The notes under the pieces: model-generated
Databases searched by the model: none
Told to the model about the DNA's origin: nothing
The model's input: the letters and a program-made list of their open reading frames with translations, nothing else
Assembly (NCBI RefSeq): GCF_013409365.1
Contig: NZ_JACCBA010000001.1
Location: 8,680,001 to 8,744,000 of the forward strand
Direction: 5' to 3'
Length of the DNA stretch: 64,000 nt
From: Actinomadura luteofluorescens
GTDB taxonomy: Bacteria > Actinomycetota > Actinomycetes > Streptosporangiales > Streptosporangiaceae
Shown: one piece after another, positions 51,595-60,296 of the stretch
Position numbering within the stretch: the first letter of the stretch is position 1
Layout of the letters: each line of letters begins with the position of its first letter
Position numbers and translations under genes: made by a program

Positions 51595-52659
51595 TCAGGA
51601 GCCGATGAAGCCGTGCGCGCGGGTGAAGAGACCGAGCGTGATCGAGTGGAGGAGGTCGCCGGTCTCCCTGGGCGCCTTGCCCGCGAACGCGCGGGCGTGC
51701 GTGCCCTCCAGGACGATGCCGAGCTTGAAGCAGGCCAGCACCGCGTACCAGGTGATGGACGACAGGTCGCGCCCGTCGACGGCGTCCGCGCGCTCGGCGT
51801 AGACCTCGACCAGCTCCCCGGCGGTGGGCAGGCCGCCCGCGGCGCCGAGCGGTCCGGCCAGGGCGGCGCTCTGGTCGGCGCGGTCGGGCCAGGTGGCCAG
51901 CAGCCAGCCGAGGTCGAGCAGCGGGTCGCCGATCGTGCTCATCTCCCAGTCGACGATCGCGGCGACCTCCGGCCCGTCGAAGGAGTACATCAGGTTGGCC
52001 AGGTGGTAGTCGCCGTGCATGATCCCCGGGCGCCACGTCCTGGGACGGCGCTCCTCCAGCCACCGCGCGACGTCGTTGAGGCCGGGGATGTCCGGTCCGG
52101 GATAGCCGTCCAGCGTGCTGTAGGAGTCGAGTTCGGACATCCAGCGGCCCACCTGCCGCTCCAGGAAGCCCTCGGGTTTGCCGAAGTCGCCGAGGCCGAC
52201 CGCCTCGTGGTCCACGGCTCCCAGCGCGGCGAGCGCCCTCGCCGCGTTCAGCCCCATCTCGCGCCGGACGGACGCGTCGCGCGCGTGCAGCTCGGGCAGC
52301 GTGACCGACGCGTTGAAGCCGTCCACCGGGGTCATCAGGTAGAAGACCGCGCCGCCCATGACGGTCTCGTCCGGGCAGGCCGCGATCAGGCGCGGAGCGG
52401 GGACGTCGGTCCCGTCCAGCGCCCCCAGCACGCGGGCCTCGCGCCGCAGCACCTCGTTCGTCTTCGCGCGCAGGTGGCCGGGACCCCGCCTGAGCACGTA
52501 GTCGCGGCCGCCCCGCCGGAACCGGACCAGCGTGTTCTGGGTGCCGCCCGCCAGCCGCTCGACGTCCTCGAACGGGCCGCCCGGCAGGCCCCGGGCCTCC
52601 ATCCACCCGGCCAGGACGTCGAAGTCCACGAGGGCGCGGTCGATCTGCTCAGGCTGCAC
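51595..52659 (-). CDS. APH-fold kinase, ACAD11-N-terminal-like
   Basis: A 354-residue APH-fold kinase. The nucleotide lobe has RLAGGTQNTLVRFRRGG and YVLRRGPGHLRAKTNEV; the catalytic motif HGDYHLANLMY is intact and the metal Asp is in AIVDWEMSTIGDPLLDLGWL. This is the sequence style of the kinase half of ACAD10/11, which phosphorylates 4-hydroxyacyl-CoA. The acyl-CoA dehydrogenase that would process the product is divergently encoded. GTG start at 52659. A palindrome at 52727-52747 lies between the two. Confidence 0.92.
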   Translation of the reverse strand: MQPEQIDRALVDFDVLAGWMEARGLPGGPFEDVERLAGGTQNTLVRFRRGGRDYVLRRGPGHLRAKTNEVLRREARVLGALDGTDVPAPRLIAACPDETVMGGAVFYLMTPVDGFNASVTLPELHARDASVRREMGLNAARALAALGAVDHEAVGLGDFGKPEGFLERQVGRWMSELDSYSTLDGYPGPDIPGLNDVARWLEERRPRTWRPGIMHGDYHLANLMYSFDGPEVAAIVDWEMSTIGDPLLDLGWLLATWPDRADQSAALAGPLGAAGGLPTAGELVEVYAERADAVDGRDLSSITWYAVLACFKLGIVLEGTHARAFAGKAPRETGDLLHSITLGLFTRAHGFIGS

Positions 52660-52726
52660 GGCGGGTCCCTTTCCGACGCTCGATGTACCGGAGAGTAACA
52701 GTCATGCACTTGCATTACTTACTGAG

Positions 52727-52747
52727 GTGCATCGATTATCGAGGCAC
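52727..52747. promoter_or_regulatory. 21-bp palindrome, probable TetR operator
   Basis: GTGCATCGAT-T-ATCGAGGCAC: nine of ten base pairs match around a single centre. It is upstream of both divergent genes, kinase and dehydrogenase, and about 20 bp before the dehydrogenase ATG. The TetR gene at 54052, co-transcribed with the dehydrogenase, is the natural binder. Confidence 0.75.
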
Positions 52748-52766
52748 ACGACCGAGGAGGCTCGCC

Positions 52767-54059
52767 ATGGCTTGGGACTTCGAGACCGACCCCGCCTACC
52801 AGGAACTTCTCGACTGGGCGGACGCCTTCGTCCGGGACGAGGTGGAACCCCTCGACCTGGTGCTCGGCGACCCCTACGACAAGGCCGACCCCCGCTACAA
52901 GCGGCTCGTGCGCCCCCTCCAGGACCAGGTGCGCGAGAAGGGCCTGTGGGCGTGTCACCTGGGTCCCGAACTGGGCGGCCAGGGGTACGGCCAGGTGAGG
53001 CTCGCGCTGCTGAACGAGATCCTCGGCCGTTCCCGCTGGGCGCCGTCGGTGTTCGGCTGCCAGGCGCCCGACTCCGGCAACGCCGAGATCATCGCCCATT
53101 TCGGCACGCCAGAGCAGAAGGAGCGCTACCTGCGCCCCCTACTGGACGGCGAGATCTCCTCCTCGTACTCGATGACCGAGCCGCACGGGGGAGCCGACCC
53201 GACCCTGTTCACCACGCGCGCCGTCCGCGACGGGGACGGCTGGGTCCTCAACGGCGAGAAGTGGTTCTCCTCCAACGCCCGCCACGCGACCTTCCTGATC
53301 GTGATGGCCGTGACGAACCCCGACGTGTCGGCCTACGAGGGGATGTCGATGTTCCTCGTCCCGGCCGACGCGCCCGGGCTGGTCACCGTCCGGAACGTGG
53401 GCGTCGGCGGCGAGCGCGAAGGCTCCCACGGCTACCTGCGCTACGAGGACGTCCAGGTGCCAGCCGAGAACCTGCTCGGCGACGAGGGCGGCGCGTTCGC
53501 CATCGCCCAGACCCGTCTCGGCGGCGGCCGCATCCACCACGCGATGCGGACGATCGCGCAGGTGCGCAAGGCGTTCGACATGATGTGCGAGCGCGCGGTC
53601 TCGCGGCGGACCCGCTTCGGGCCGCTGGCGAAGCTGCAGATGACCCAGGAGAAGATCGCCGACAGCTGGATCGAGATCGAGCAGTTCCGGCTGCTCGTGC
53701 TGCGCACCGCCTGGCTGATCGACAAGCACCGCGACTACAGGGCCGTCCGCAAGGACATCGCCGCGGTGAAGGCCGCGATGCCGAAGGTCTACCACGACGT
53801 CGTCCAGCGCGCGATGCACCTGCACGGCGCGCTCGGCGTGTCGAACGAGATGCCGTTCGCCGCCATGATGATGGGGGCCGAGGCGATGGGCATCGCCGAC
53901 GGCCCCACCGAGGTCCACAAGATCACCGTGGCCCGGCAACTGCTGCGCGACGTCGAGCCCGTCGAGGGACTGTGGCCGTCCGGCCACCTGCCCACCCGCC
54001 GGGAGGCCGCGCGCGAGCGGTTCGCCGAGGCCCTGGAGCATGCGATCGGCAATGAGTGA
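52767..54059 (+). CDS. acyl-CoA dehydrogenase, ACAD10/11-like
   Basis: A 430-residue flavoenzyme. MAWDFETDPAYQELLDWADA, YSMTEPHGGADPTLFTT (FAD/substrate loop), WVLNGEKWFSSNARHATFLI, ERAVSRRTRFGPLAKLQM and MHLHGALGVSNEMPF are present. The conserved block order and length fit the ACAD10/11 group. GAGGAGGCTCGCC precedes the ATG. The TetR gene overlaps its end by eight bases. With the divergent kinase it forms the two halves that are fused in animals. Confidence 0.93.
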   Translation: MAWDFETDPAYQELLDWADAFVRDEVEPLDLVLGDPYDKADPRYKRLVRPLQDQVREKGLWACHLGPELGGQGYGQVRLALLNEILGRSRWAPSVFGCQAPDSGNAEIIAHFGTPEQKERYLRPLLDGEISSSYSMTEPHGGADPTLFTTRAVRDGDGWVLNGEKWFSSNARHATFLIVMAVTNPDVSAYEGMSMFLVPADAPGLVTVRNVGVGGEREGSHGYLRYEDVQVPAENLLGDEGGAFAIAQTRLGGGRIHHAMRTIAQVRKAFDMMCERAVSRRTRFGPLAKLQMTQEKIADSWIEIEQFRLLVLRTAWLIDKHRDYRAVRKDIAAVKAAMPKVYHDVVQRAMHLHGALGVSNEMPFAAMMMGAEAMGIADGPTEVHKITVARQLLRDVEPVEGLWPSGHLPTRREAARERFAEALEHAIGNE

Positions 54060-54684
54060 CACACGGGAACGACTGCTGGACGCCGCCGAGACCCTCTACG
54101 CCGCCCGCGGCGTGGACGCCGTCAGCCTCCGGGAGATCCTCCAGGAGGCCGGCGCGCGCAACGCCACGGCCGTCCAGTACCACTTCGGCGACCGCGCCGG
54201 GATCCTGCGCGCGATCTTCGCCCGGCACGCCCCGGAGATCGAGGCCCGCCGCCACGCCCTGCTCGACGCCTACGAGGACGGCGAGCAGGGCGTCCGCCCT
54301 CTGGCCGCGGCCCTCGTCCGGCCTGTGGCGGCGTGCCTGGCCGACGCTTCGGGCCGCGCCTACCTGCAGATATGGGCGGACGTGCTGAACCGTCCCGACC
54401 CCGTCGTGCCCGTGGCGGTCCTGGACGATCCCCGCGACAGCCTGTGCCGCTGGCGGACCCTGGTGGAACCCCTCCTGGAGGAGGACGCGGCCCGGCTGCA
54501 CCGCCGCTTCACCGCCATCCTGTACGCCGCGATCGAACTGGCCCGCCGCGCCCGCTCAGGCCCCCGTACCGACGACCGCCTGTTCACCAGCTACCTGATC
54601 GACGTCGTCGCGGCGATCCTCGGCGCCCCCGTCTCCCCGGAGACCCGCCGCCTCGCCGCCGAACGCGACGCGGCCCGCCGCTGA
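54052..54684 (+). CDS. TetR-family regulator of the acyl-CoA locus
   Basis: A 210-residue TetR. HTH: RERLLDAAETLYAARGVDAV, LREILQEAGARNATAVQYHF. The ligand domain is typical (AALVRPVAACLADASGRAYL). It overlaps the dehydrogenase by eight bases and is translationally coupled. The only strong palindrome at the operon head is at 52727-52747, so it most likely represses both directions there and is relieved by a fatty or hydroxy acyl-CoA. Confidence 0.92.
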   Translation: MSDTRERLLDAAETLYAARGVDAVSLREILQEAGARNATAVQYHFGDRAGILRAIFARHAPEIEARRHALLDAYEDGEQGVRPLAAALVRPVAACLADASGRAYLQIWADVLNRPDPVVPVAVLDDPRDSLCRWRTLVEPLLEEDAARLHRRFTAILYAAIELARRARSGPRTDDRLFTSYLIDVVAAILGAPVSPETRRLAAERDAARR

Positions 54685-54703
54685 CGCCGGAGGCCGAGGT
54701 CAC

Positions 54704-54740
54704 ATTCGTCCAAGACGGGCGGATCCGCTCCCCGCAGACT
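54704..54740 (+). promoter_or_regulatory. CGTCCAAGAC promoter element, copy 1
   Basis: ATTCGTCCAAGAC at 54704-54716; a CAGACT -10-like hexamer lies 18 bp later at 54735-54740. Upstream of the VOC gene at 54770. See the copies at 60234 and 63672. Confidence 0.6.
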
Positions 54741-54769
54741 GGGCATCCCAGACTTCAGGGAGGGATGAG

Positions 54770-55132
54770 ATGACCAGCGAGATCCGCCGCACCTTCTACC
54801 CGCTGATCCGGTCGGCCGACCCGGCCAGGACGCTCGCGTGGCTGGAGAAGGCGTTCGGCTTCGAACCCGTGAACGTCCACGAGGACGACGAGGGCACCAT
54901 CGTCCACGCCGAGATGCGCTACGACACCGGCCTCATCATGTTCGGGGCGGCCGCGACCGCGAAGGCCGCCGTCTACGTCGCCATCGACGACCCCGACGCC
55001 CACCACGACCGCGCCAAGGCCGCCGGCGCCGAGGTCTTCCGCGATTTGACCGACCAGGACTACGGCTCCCGCGACTACGCGGCGCGCGACCCCGATGGCA
55101 ACGAGTGGTACTTCGGCACCTACCGACCCTGA
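54770..55132 (+). CDS. VOC-family protein (PhnB-like)
   Basis: A 120-residue protein: MTSEIRRTFYPLIRSADPAR, LEKAFGFEPVNVHEDDEGTI, AEMRYDTGLIMFG, and the end DYAARDPDGNEWYFGTYRP with the DPxGN turn. The layout is that of PhnB/glyoxalase-like proteins with one domain per chain, dimerising. Small enzymes of this type are often under AraC control together with TIGR03086 proteins. GGGAGGGATGAG precedes the ATG. Confidence 0.88.
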   Translation: MTSEIRRTFYPLIRSADPARTLAWLEKAFGFEPVNVHEDDEGTIVHAEMRYDTGLIMFGAAATAKAAVYVAIDDPDAHHDRAKAAGAEVFRDLTDQDYGSRDYAARDPDGNEWYFGTYRP

Positions 55133-55303
55133 CCCGGCCCCGGGCACTCGCCGTTAATGGAGGGCTTCGCGAGAAATGCGGTGCTACGGTGCGGGTGCCG
55201 GCCGCGGGACTCCGGTGCGACTTCCGGAACTTGCCTATTAAGCGATGCTTCGCTGTTCGTGCCCCCATTCCCCGGCCGGCGCCTTTGACGGACCGGGGGA
55301 GTG

Positions 55304-56746
55304 ATGAGCGAGACATTCGCCGACCTCGTCGCGTGCGAGGACGTGCTGATGTTCGTGAACGCGGCGATCACGTCCACGGGGCAGCGGGAGTTCCACCACG
55401 ACTCGGGCGAGCAGCGGCTCAGCCTGGAGTTCCTGCACGAGTACATGCTGGAGAACTACCGCGACATGTACGCGGCGGTGCTCGCGCTGGACGTCAACGA
55501 CCACAACGCGGCGATCATCATCCGCAACCTGCTGGTGCGGGCGGGCGACGTGGAGGTCGAGCGGCGGCGCGGCGAGGGGCGGCTGATCGCCCGGCGGCTG
55601 GAGCTGATGCCGCCGCAGCGGGTGTACAGGCTGTTCCGCGACCTTCGCAGGCTCGGTGTGAACAACCGGCGGACGCGCGCCGTCATCCGCGACTGGATGG
55701 CCGGACGTCGCGACCCGGCGTTCGACTCCGTCAAGTACCGGACGGCGGTGAAGGACGCGGTGCGCCACGCGCACCTGCGGCTCCACGGCGAGCAGCCCGC
55801 GTTCCTGTTCGCGCCGTCGGGCGTCAAGGCGTTCCAGACGCCCCTCTACGAGCAGTGGCGGCGGGCGCACTACGAGCAGGCCGCGATCTACGAGCTCCCG
55901 TACACGGTCGCGGAGGGGTTCGCCGCCAGGCACAAGATCCCGCGCGAGGTCTTCCTGGAGCGGATCCAACACCGGATGACGCGGCTGGAGCGGCTGCGCC
56001 TCCAGGAGAGCGCGCGGGAGGCGAAGGTCGAGGCCGTGCGGGCCGACCTGGGCGAGATGCCGCTGACGAGGCTCGCGTCGTACGTGCTGGCCTTGCCGCT
56101 GGACGACCGGGCCCGGCGGCGGGCCGAGCTGTCGCAGGCCCTGCGCACCGCCGCGCGGCGCGTGGCCGGGGCCGCGCGGGGCTCGTGGGGACGGGTCACG
56201 GCCGTGCTGGACGACAGCTACTCCTCGCTGGGCTCGGGGGAGAAGCGCAGGCGCCCCCTGGCGGTCGCGCTCGCCGCGCACTACCTGCTGGAGGCGCTCG
56301 CGAAGGAGTACACGCCGCTGTGGACGTCGGGACGCACCGATGAGCTGCTGGTGTACCCGTCCGGACCGACGCCGCTCGGCCACCGGATCATCGACGCGCT
56401 GGAGACGGGACCCGAGCGGCTCCTCATCGTCTCCGACGGCTGGGACAACGCGCCGCCGGGGCTGGCCGCGGACGTCCTGCGCGTCTGGCGGACGCGCCTC
56501 GACCCCGGGCACCGGCGCGCCCCGGGGCAGCGGGTCATGATCGTGCACCTCAACCCGGTGTACGACGCGGACGACTTCGACGTGCGGCGGCTGGCGCCGG
56601 GCGTGCCGACCGCGGGCGTCCGGGACGCCGAGGACCTTCCGGCACTGGTCGAGCTGGCCCGGTTCGCCGAGGGGCGAGTCGGCCTGCCGAAGCTGCGGGC
56701 GCACCTGGCCGACCGGACCGCCAGCTTCCTCGGGGAGCGCGCATGA
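55304..56746 (+). CDS. TROVE/vWA domain protein (Ro60-like)
   Basis: A 480-residue protein. The N-terminal 240 residues look like TROVE helical repeats: LVACEDVLMFVNAAITSTGQ, ALDVNDHNAAIIIRNLLVRA, GVNNRRTRAVIRDWMAG and KYRTAVKDAVRHAHLRLHGE. The C-terminal part is a vWA domain with MIDAS VLDDSYSS (D303, S305, S307) and SDGWDN. Bacterial Ro-like proteins bind Y-like RNAs and help RNA decay. Its next gene overlaps it by four bases. ATG at 55304 with GGGGGAGTG. I saw no clear Y RNA in the 170 bp upstream. Assignment rests on motif order. Confidence 0.75.
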   Translation: MSETFADLVACEDVLMFVNAAITSTGQREFHHDSGEQRLSLEFLHEYMLENYRDMYAAVLALDVNDHNAAIIIRNLLVRAGDVEVERRRGEGRLIARRLELMPPQRVYRLFRDLRRLGVNNRRTRAVIRDWMAGRRDPAFDSVKYRTAVKDAVRHAHLRLHGEQPAFLFAPSGVKAFQTPLYEQWRRAHYEQAAIYELPYTVAEGFAARHKIPREVFLERIQHRMTRLERLRLQESAREAKVEAVRADLGEMPLTRLASYVLALPLDDRARRRAELSQALRTAARRVAGAARGSWGRVTAVLDDSYSSLGSGEKRRRPLAVALAAHYLLEALAKEYTPLWTSGRTDELLVYPSGPTPLGHRIIDALETGPERLLIVSDGWDNAPPGLAADVLRVWRTRLDPGHRRAPGQRVMIVHLNPVYDADDFDVRRLAPGVPTAGVRDAEDLPALVELARFAEGRVGLPKLRAHLADRTASFLGERA

Positions 56747-57885
56747 CGATCACGCTGGACGGGCTGAGGACTGGGCCCGCGCAGGTGTGGGGTTCGATCA
56801 GGCTCGTCCCGCTCGTGCGGGACGAGCCCGTGCCCCACCTGCGGCTGCACAGGAAGGTGTTCGAGGAGCCGGTTACGGTCGTGGACGTGGGCGACGCCGC
56901 CTACATCTCGTTCGTCCCCCATGCCTTCGTCGCGACGTGGAGCGACGGCGACCAGACGCAGGCGGCCTCGTACGGGGCGCGCCTCCTGGAGCGCGACACC
57001 CGGGCGGCCCCGCCGCGCATGCCCGTCCGGTTCACGCGGCGGATGGCCAGGAAGGCGGGCAAGGACCGGCTGCGGTTCCTCCCTCTGCACCTGGCGGTCG
57101 AGGGCTACCTGGCGCTGCACTTCGGGGGCCCGGAGATCGCGTGGGAGGAGTGGTCGCGCAGGGCGGTCGCGCACGGGCTGTCGCCGCGCTGCGAGGAGAC
57201 CTACCTCGGCCGGCGGGTGCGCGGCCTGGAGGACGCGCTGCGGATCTTCGAGATCCATCCCGGGCAGTGCGGCGTGCTGGTGTACGTCGCCGACGCCCTG
57301 GCCAGCGCGTTCGTCGTGCCGCACCCCGACGACTACCGGGCGCTGCACCCGACGCTGGTCGAGGACCTCTTCGGCGAGCTGATCTACATGTACGGCCTGC
57401 TGGGGGCGCCCGCGGGCGACCTGTCCGCGCCGATCGACGCCGCGGGCGTCCGGACGCTGGGCGACCTGCGCGCCGCGGCGGAGATGCGCGAGGCGGAGTG
57501 GGCCGCCTTCCACGACGAGGTCATGGCCGGGCGCCTGTTCGACGAGGACGGGTCGCGCCAGGCGGTGCAGTCGCTGCACGGGTTCGAACTGGCCCGGTTC
57601 CTGCCCTCGTTCGCGCTGGGCAGGGAGAACCACATCGGGGAGGTCATCACCGGCGGGGACGGCCAGGTCGCCTACCTCAAGACGTTCCGCCTCTCGGAAG
57701 CGCAGGTCAGGCGCGGGTACCTGCTCAGGCGGCTGGCCGAGCACGACTGGCGGCTGGGCGCCGCCGCGGCCGCTCTCGGCGCCGACGAGGCGGGGCTGGC
57801 GCTGCGCCTGGAACGGGCCGGTTTCGGCTACCTGCTGCGGCAGGACGTCCGCGACCACTTCCGGGCGCGGCGCCGCGCTACCTGA
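56743..57885 (+). CDS. HTH-tailed partner of the TROVE protein (ARPP-2-like)
   Basis: A 380-residue protein. The N-terminal 100 residues (GLRTGPAQVWGSIRLVPLVR, VVDVGDAAYISFVPHAFVAT) resemble the ARPP domains described in RNA-repair and ADP-ribose-linked gene neighbourhoods. The C-terminal 60 residues are a Fis-type HTH: RRGYLLRRLAEHDWRLGAAA, ALGADEAGLALRLERAGFGY. ATG overlaps the TROVE stop by four bases. The pairing suggests a nucleic-acid handling complex; the ARPP label is my recollection of that family and should be tested. Confidence 0.6.
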   Translation: MTITLDGLRTGPAQVWGSIRLVPLVRDEPVPHLRLHRKVFEEPVTVVDVGDAAYISFVPHAFVATWSDGDQTQAASYGARLLERDTRAAPPRMPVRFTRRMARKAGKDRLRFLPLHLAVEGYLALHFGGPEIAWEEWSRRAVAHGLSPRCEETYLGRRVRGLEDALRIFEIHPGQCGVLVYVADALASAFVVPHPDDYRALHPTLVEDLFGELIYMYGLLGAPAGDLSAPIDAAGVRTLGDLRAAAEMREAEWAAFHDEVMAGRLFDEDGSRQAVQSLHGFELARFLPSFALGRENHIGEVITGGDGQVAYLKTFRLSEAQVRRGYLLRRLAEHDWRLGAAAAALGADEAGLALRLERAGFGYLLRQDVRDHFRARRRAT

Positions 57886-58690
57886 GGCCCGCGAACAGGT
57901 CGTCCTCCCGGCCCGGCGCCTCGACCCGGCTGAGGTGGCGGATGAACGCCTCCGACGAGAACGCCGCCTTCTGCATCTCCTCCGGCAGCTTCAGCAGGAA
58001 GATGTTCTCGCCCTGGCTGGCGTGCGCCAGCAGCGCGTCGCGCTTGGCCTCGAAATGGGCGGAGACGTCGAGCGCGCTGGTGATCAGCTCGTCCGGGGTG
58101 CCGAAGTCCTCGGGCGGCTCGAAGCCGAGGTCCATGCCCGCCGCCCGGGCGGCCTCGAACATCTGCTTGATCCCCGACCGTGGAATGGCCGTGTAGTAGA
58201 GCTTGTCGGGAATGCCGGTCTGCTCGGCGGCGGCGAGCGCGATCCGGTGGGCCTGGATGTGGTCGGGGTGCCCGTAGCCGCCGTTCTCGTCATAGGTCAC
58301 GACCACCTGCGGCCGGTAGCGCTCCATCAGGGCGGCGAGTCGCCCGGCGGACTGCTCCAGCGGGATGTTGGCGAACGCCGCCGGGTCGTCGTTGGTGGAC
58401 CAGCCGTCCATGCCGGAGTCGCGGTAGCCGAGCAGCTCCAGGTGGCCGATGTCGAGAAGGGAGGCCGACTCGCGGAGCTCGGCGAGGCGGCGCCGCGCCA
58501 CCCCCTCGGCGTCGTGCCCGGGCTCGCCGGGCTTCACACCGCCGGAGTCGTCGCCCTGCTCCCCGTTGGTGCAGGTGACCAGGACCGTGCGGACGCCCTC
58601 GGCCGCACTGCGGGCGAGCAGGCCGCCGGTGCCCAGCACCTCGTCGTCGGGGTGGGCATGGACGGCCATCAACGTGAGCTCTTGCGTCAT
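57878..58690 (-). CDS. PIG-L-type N-acetylglucosaminyl deacetylase-like protein
   Basis: A 270-residue zinc amidase. The metal site is VHAHPDDEVLGTGG and GYGHPDHIQAHRI; ELLGYRDSGMDGW is also present. The family includes MshB and Mca of mycothiol metabolism and antibiotic deacetylases. GAGGAGTC fixes the ATG at 58690. Its end overlaps the convergent ARPP-like gene by eight bases. I do not assign Mca or MshB because the substrate-pocket residues are not decisive. Confidence 0.92.
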   Translation of the reverse strand: MTQELTLMAVHAHPDDEVLGTGGLLARSAAEGVRTVLVTCTNGEQGDDSGGVKPGEPGHDAEGVARRRLAELRESASLLDIGHLELLGYRDSGMDGWSTNDDPAAFANIPLEQSAGRLAALMERYRPQVVVTYDENGGYGHPDHIQAHRIALAAAEQTGIPDKLYYTAIPRSGIKQMFEAARAAGMDLGFEPPEDFGTPDELITSALDVSAHFEAKRDALLAHASQGENIFLLKLPEEMQKAAFSSEAFIRHLSRVEAPGREDDLFAGLR

Positions 58691-58746
58691 CAGGGACTCC
58701 TCAGCAGGTTCGGCCGTCCACTCTATGTCCCGGGTGTGACAGTCGA

Positions 58747-59601
58747 TCATGCCTGCGAGGTGGACTCCGCCCCCGACAGGTCGGCGGCCGTCAGCGGGTG
58801 CGCGGGCGCGTCGAACGGGAACAGTGAGGACGCCTCCATCCCGTCCACCAGGAGCAGCTCGCCGGCGTCGAGCAGCCGCCAGCCGGGGTCGTCGTCCAGA
58901 CGCTCGCTGGCGAGGACGCACGCGGGCGTCGGCTCCCGGTGCGCGGCCACCTTCACCCGCCCCTGCTCGCGGCCGGCGCCGAGGTGGTGCTCCGCGCCCG
59001 GCTCGGTCAGGTGCGGCGTGGTCACCCACAGCTCGTGGGTGTCCGGATAGCGCAGCGCCCACAGCCGCCCCGACTCGGCCAGCAGGATGTTCAGCGCGAA
59101 GATCGGCAATTCGGCGGCGATGCGCCGGACGGCCGCGATCAGCCCGGACGCCGTGTCGCCCCGCCGCCGGATCTCCGCGGTGATGTAGGCGAACACGAAC
59201 TCCGAGTCCGTCTGCCCCTGGATCAGCGCCCGGTCCACGTCCGTGAGCCAGGAGTCGAGGACGTCGACGCCCCGCACCACCCCGTTGTGGGCGAACAGCC
59301 GGTCGTCCATGACGAAGGGATGGGAGTTGTGGACGTCGGGGGCGCCGGTAGAGGCGTACCGGACGTGGGAGATGAAGGTGTGCGACACGACGTGCCGCGC
59401 CTCGGCGTTGAAGTCGGCGTCCCGGAACGCGGCGACGGGGGCGCGGTCGCGGACGGGCTCCTCGCCGAGCGAGAACCACCCGAGGCCCGTCCCGTCGGGC
59501 ATGCGGCGGCTCTGGGCGCGCAGGCTGTCGGGGGCGTCCAGCAGCCAGAAGGTGGCGCGGACGCGGGGCCCTCCCGTGGTCATCCCGAACAGGCGGCACA
59601 T
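58747..59601 (-). CDS. class II glutamine amidotransferase (EgtC/YafJ-like)
   Basis: A 284-residue Ntn-hydrolase. The Cys2 nucleophile becomes terminal after Met removal: MCRLFGMTTGG. Further marks are RRMPDGTGLGWFSLGEEPV, SHVRYASTGAPDVHNSHPF, FAHNGVVRGVDVLDSWL and TDSEFVFAYI. EgtC removes glutamate in ergothioneine synthesis; no other egt genes adjoin, so the role is open. The ATG at 59601 has GGGGA-like sequence upstream. Confidence 0.92.
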   Translation of the reverse strand: MCRLFGMTTGGPRVRATFWLLDAPDSLRAQSRRMPDGTGLGWFSLGEEPVRDRAPVAAFRDADFNAEARHVVSHTFISHVRYASTGAPDVHNSHPFVMDDRLFAHNGVVRGVDVLDSWLTDVDRALIQGQTDSEFVFAYITAEIRRRGDTASGLIAAVRRIAAELPIFALNILLAESGRLWALRYPDTHELWVTTPHLTEPGAEHHLGAGREQGRVKVAAHREPTPACVLASERLDDDPGWRLLDAGELLLVDGMEASSLFPFDAPAHPLTAADLSGAESTSQA

Positions 59602-59702
59602 GCGGGGAGGATGCCCGCCCGACGGCGGCATAAGACCACGCGCGGTAATGCGCGGGGCAAATGCCCTTCGACGCGCGGCCCCTGATGTCGTACGGTCCGT
59701 GT

Positions 59703-60206
59703 ATGGGGTCGTCGCCGGTGGTTCTGCTGGACGTTGACGGAGTGCTCAACCCGTTCGAGCGGCCGCACCGCGGCTTCCAGCGGCATGAGTGCTCCCCGAA
59801 CGGTGTGACGTACAAACTGTGGCTCCATCCCGGGCATGGCGCGGCGCTGCTCGACCTGGCCGAGTCCACGGGCGCCGAACTGGCCTGGGCGAGCTACTGG
59901 GGCCACCAGGCCAACGTGTGGATCGCTCCCCGCGTCGGGCTTCCGGAGCTGCCGTTCGTGCCGATCCCGCGGTTCCCGGGTATCACCGAGGGGCGCACGC
60001 TGGGCGCGTGGAAGGCCCGGCACGTGGCCAGGTGGGCGGAGGGCCGGCCGTTCGTCTGGTTCGAGGACGAGCCGGACGCGACCGACTGCATCGCGGGGGA
60101 GCCGGACGTCGCCGACCACCTGCTCGTGGAGATCGACCCGCTCACCGGCCTGACCGACGACCACCTCGGGGCCGCCGCGGCCTGGCTGCGCGCTCGCTCC
60201 GGGTGA
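59703..60206 (+). CDS. HAD-domain protein
   Basis: A 167-residue protein of the HAD_18-like group: MGSSPVVLLDVDGVLNPFER (DxD motif I), ELAWASYWGHQANV and GRPFVWFEDEPDATD with motif IV acids. TACGGT six bases before the ATG with TTCGAC 18 bp further upstream indicates a leaderless mRNA. Likely a small-molecule phosphatase or a non-enzymatic HAD. Confidence 0.85.
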   Translation: MGSSPVVLLDVDGVLNPFERPHRGFQRHECSPNGVTYKLWLHPGHGAALLDLAESTGAELAWASYWGHQANVWIAPRVGLPELPFVPIPRFPGITEGRTLGAWKARHVARWAEGRPFVWFEDEPDATDCIAGEPDVADHLLVEIDPLTGLTDDHLGAAAAWLRARSG

Positions 60207-60233
60207 CCGGCGGGCCGGGCGGCCCGAGGTTCC

Positions 60234-60271
60234 ATTCGTCCAAGACGCCCCTTCCGAGGGCCTCCTAGCGT
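60234..60271 (+). promoter_or_regulatory. CGTCCAAGAC promoter element, copy 2
   Basis: ATTCGTCCAAGAC at 60234-60246, TAGCGT at 60266-60271, spacing 19 bp. The methyltransferase ATG is at 60297. Confidence 0.65.
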
Positions 60272-60296
60272 AGGGAGGCGAGGAAGGGAGTCGACC

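Noticed and set aside
55133..55303. Y RNA upstream of the TROVE gene
   Set aside because: Short GC stems exist but no tRNA-like module or clear stem with conserved Ro-binding bulge could be drawn by eye.
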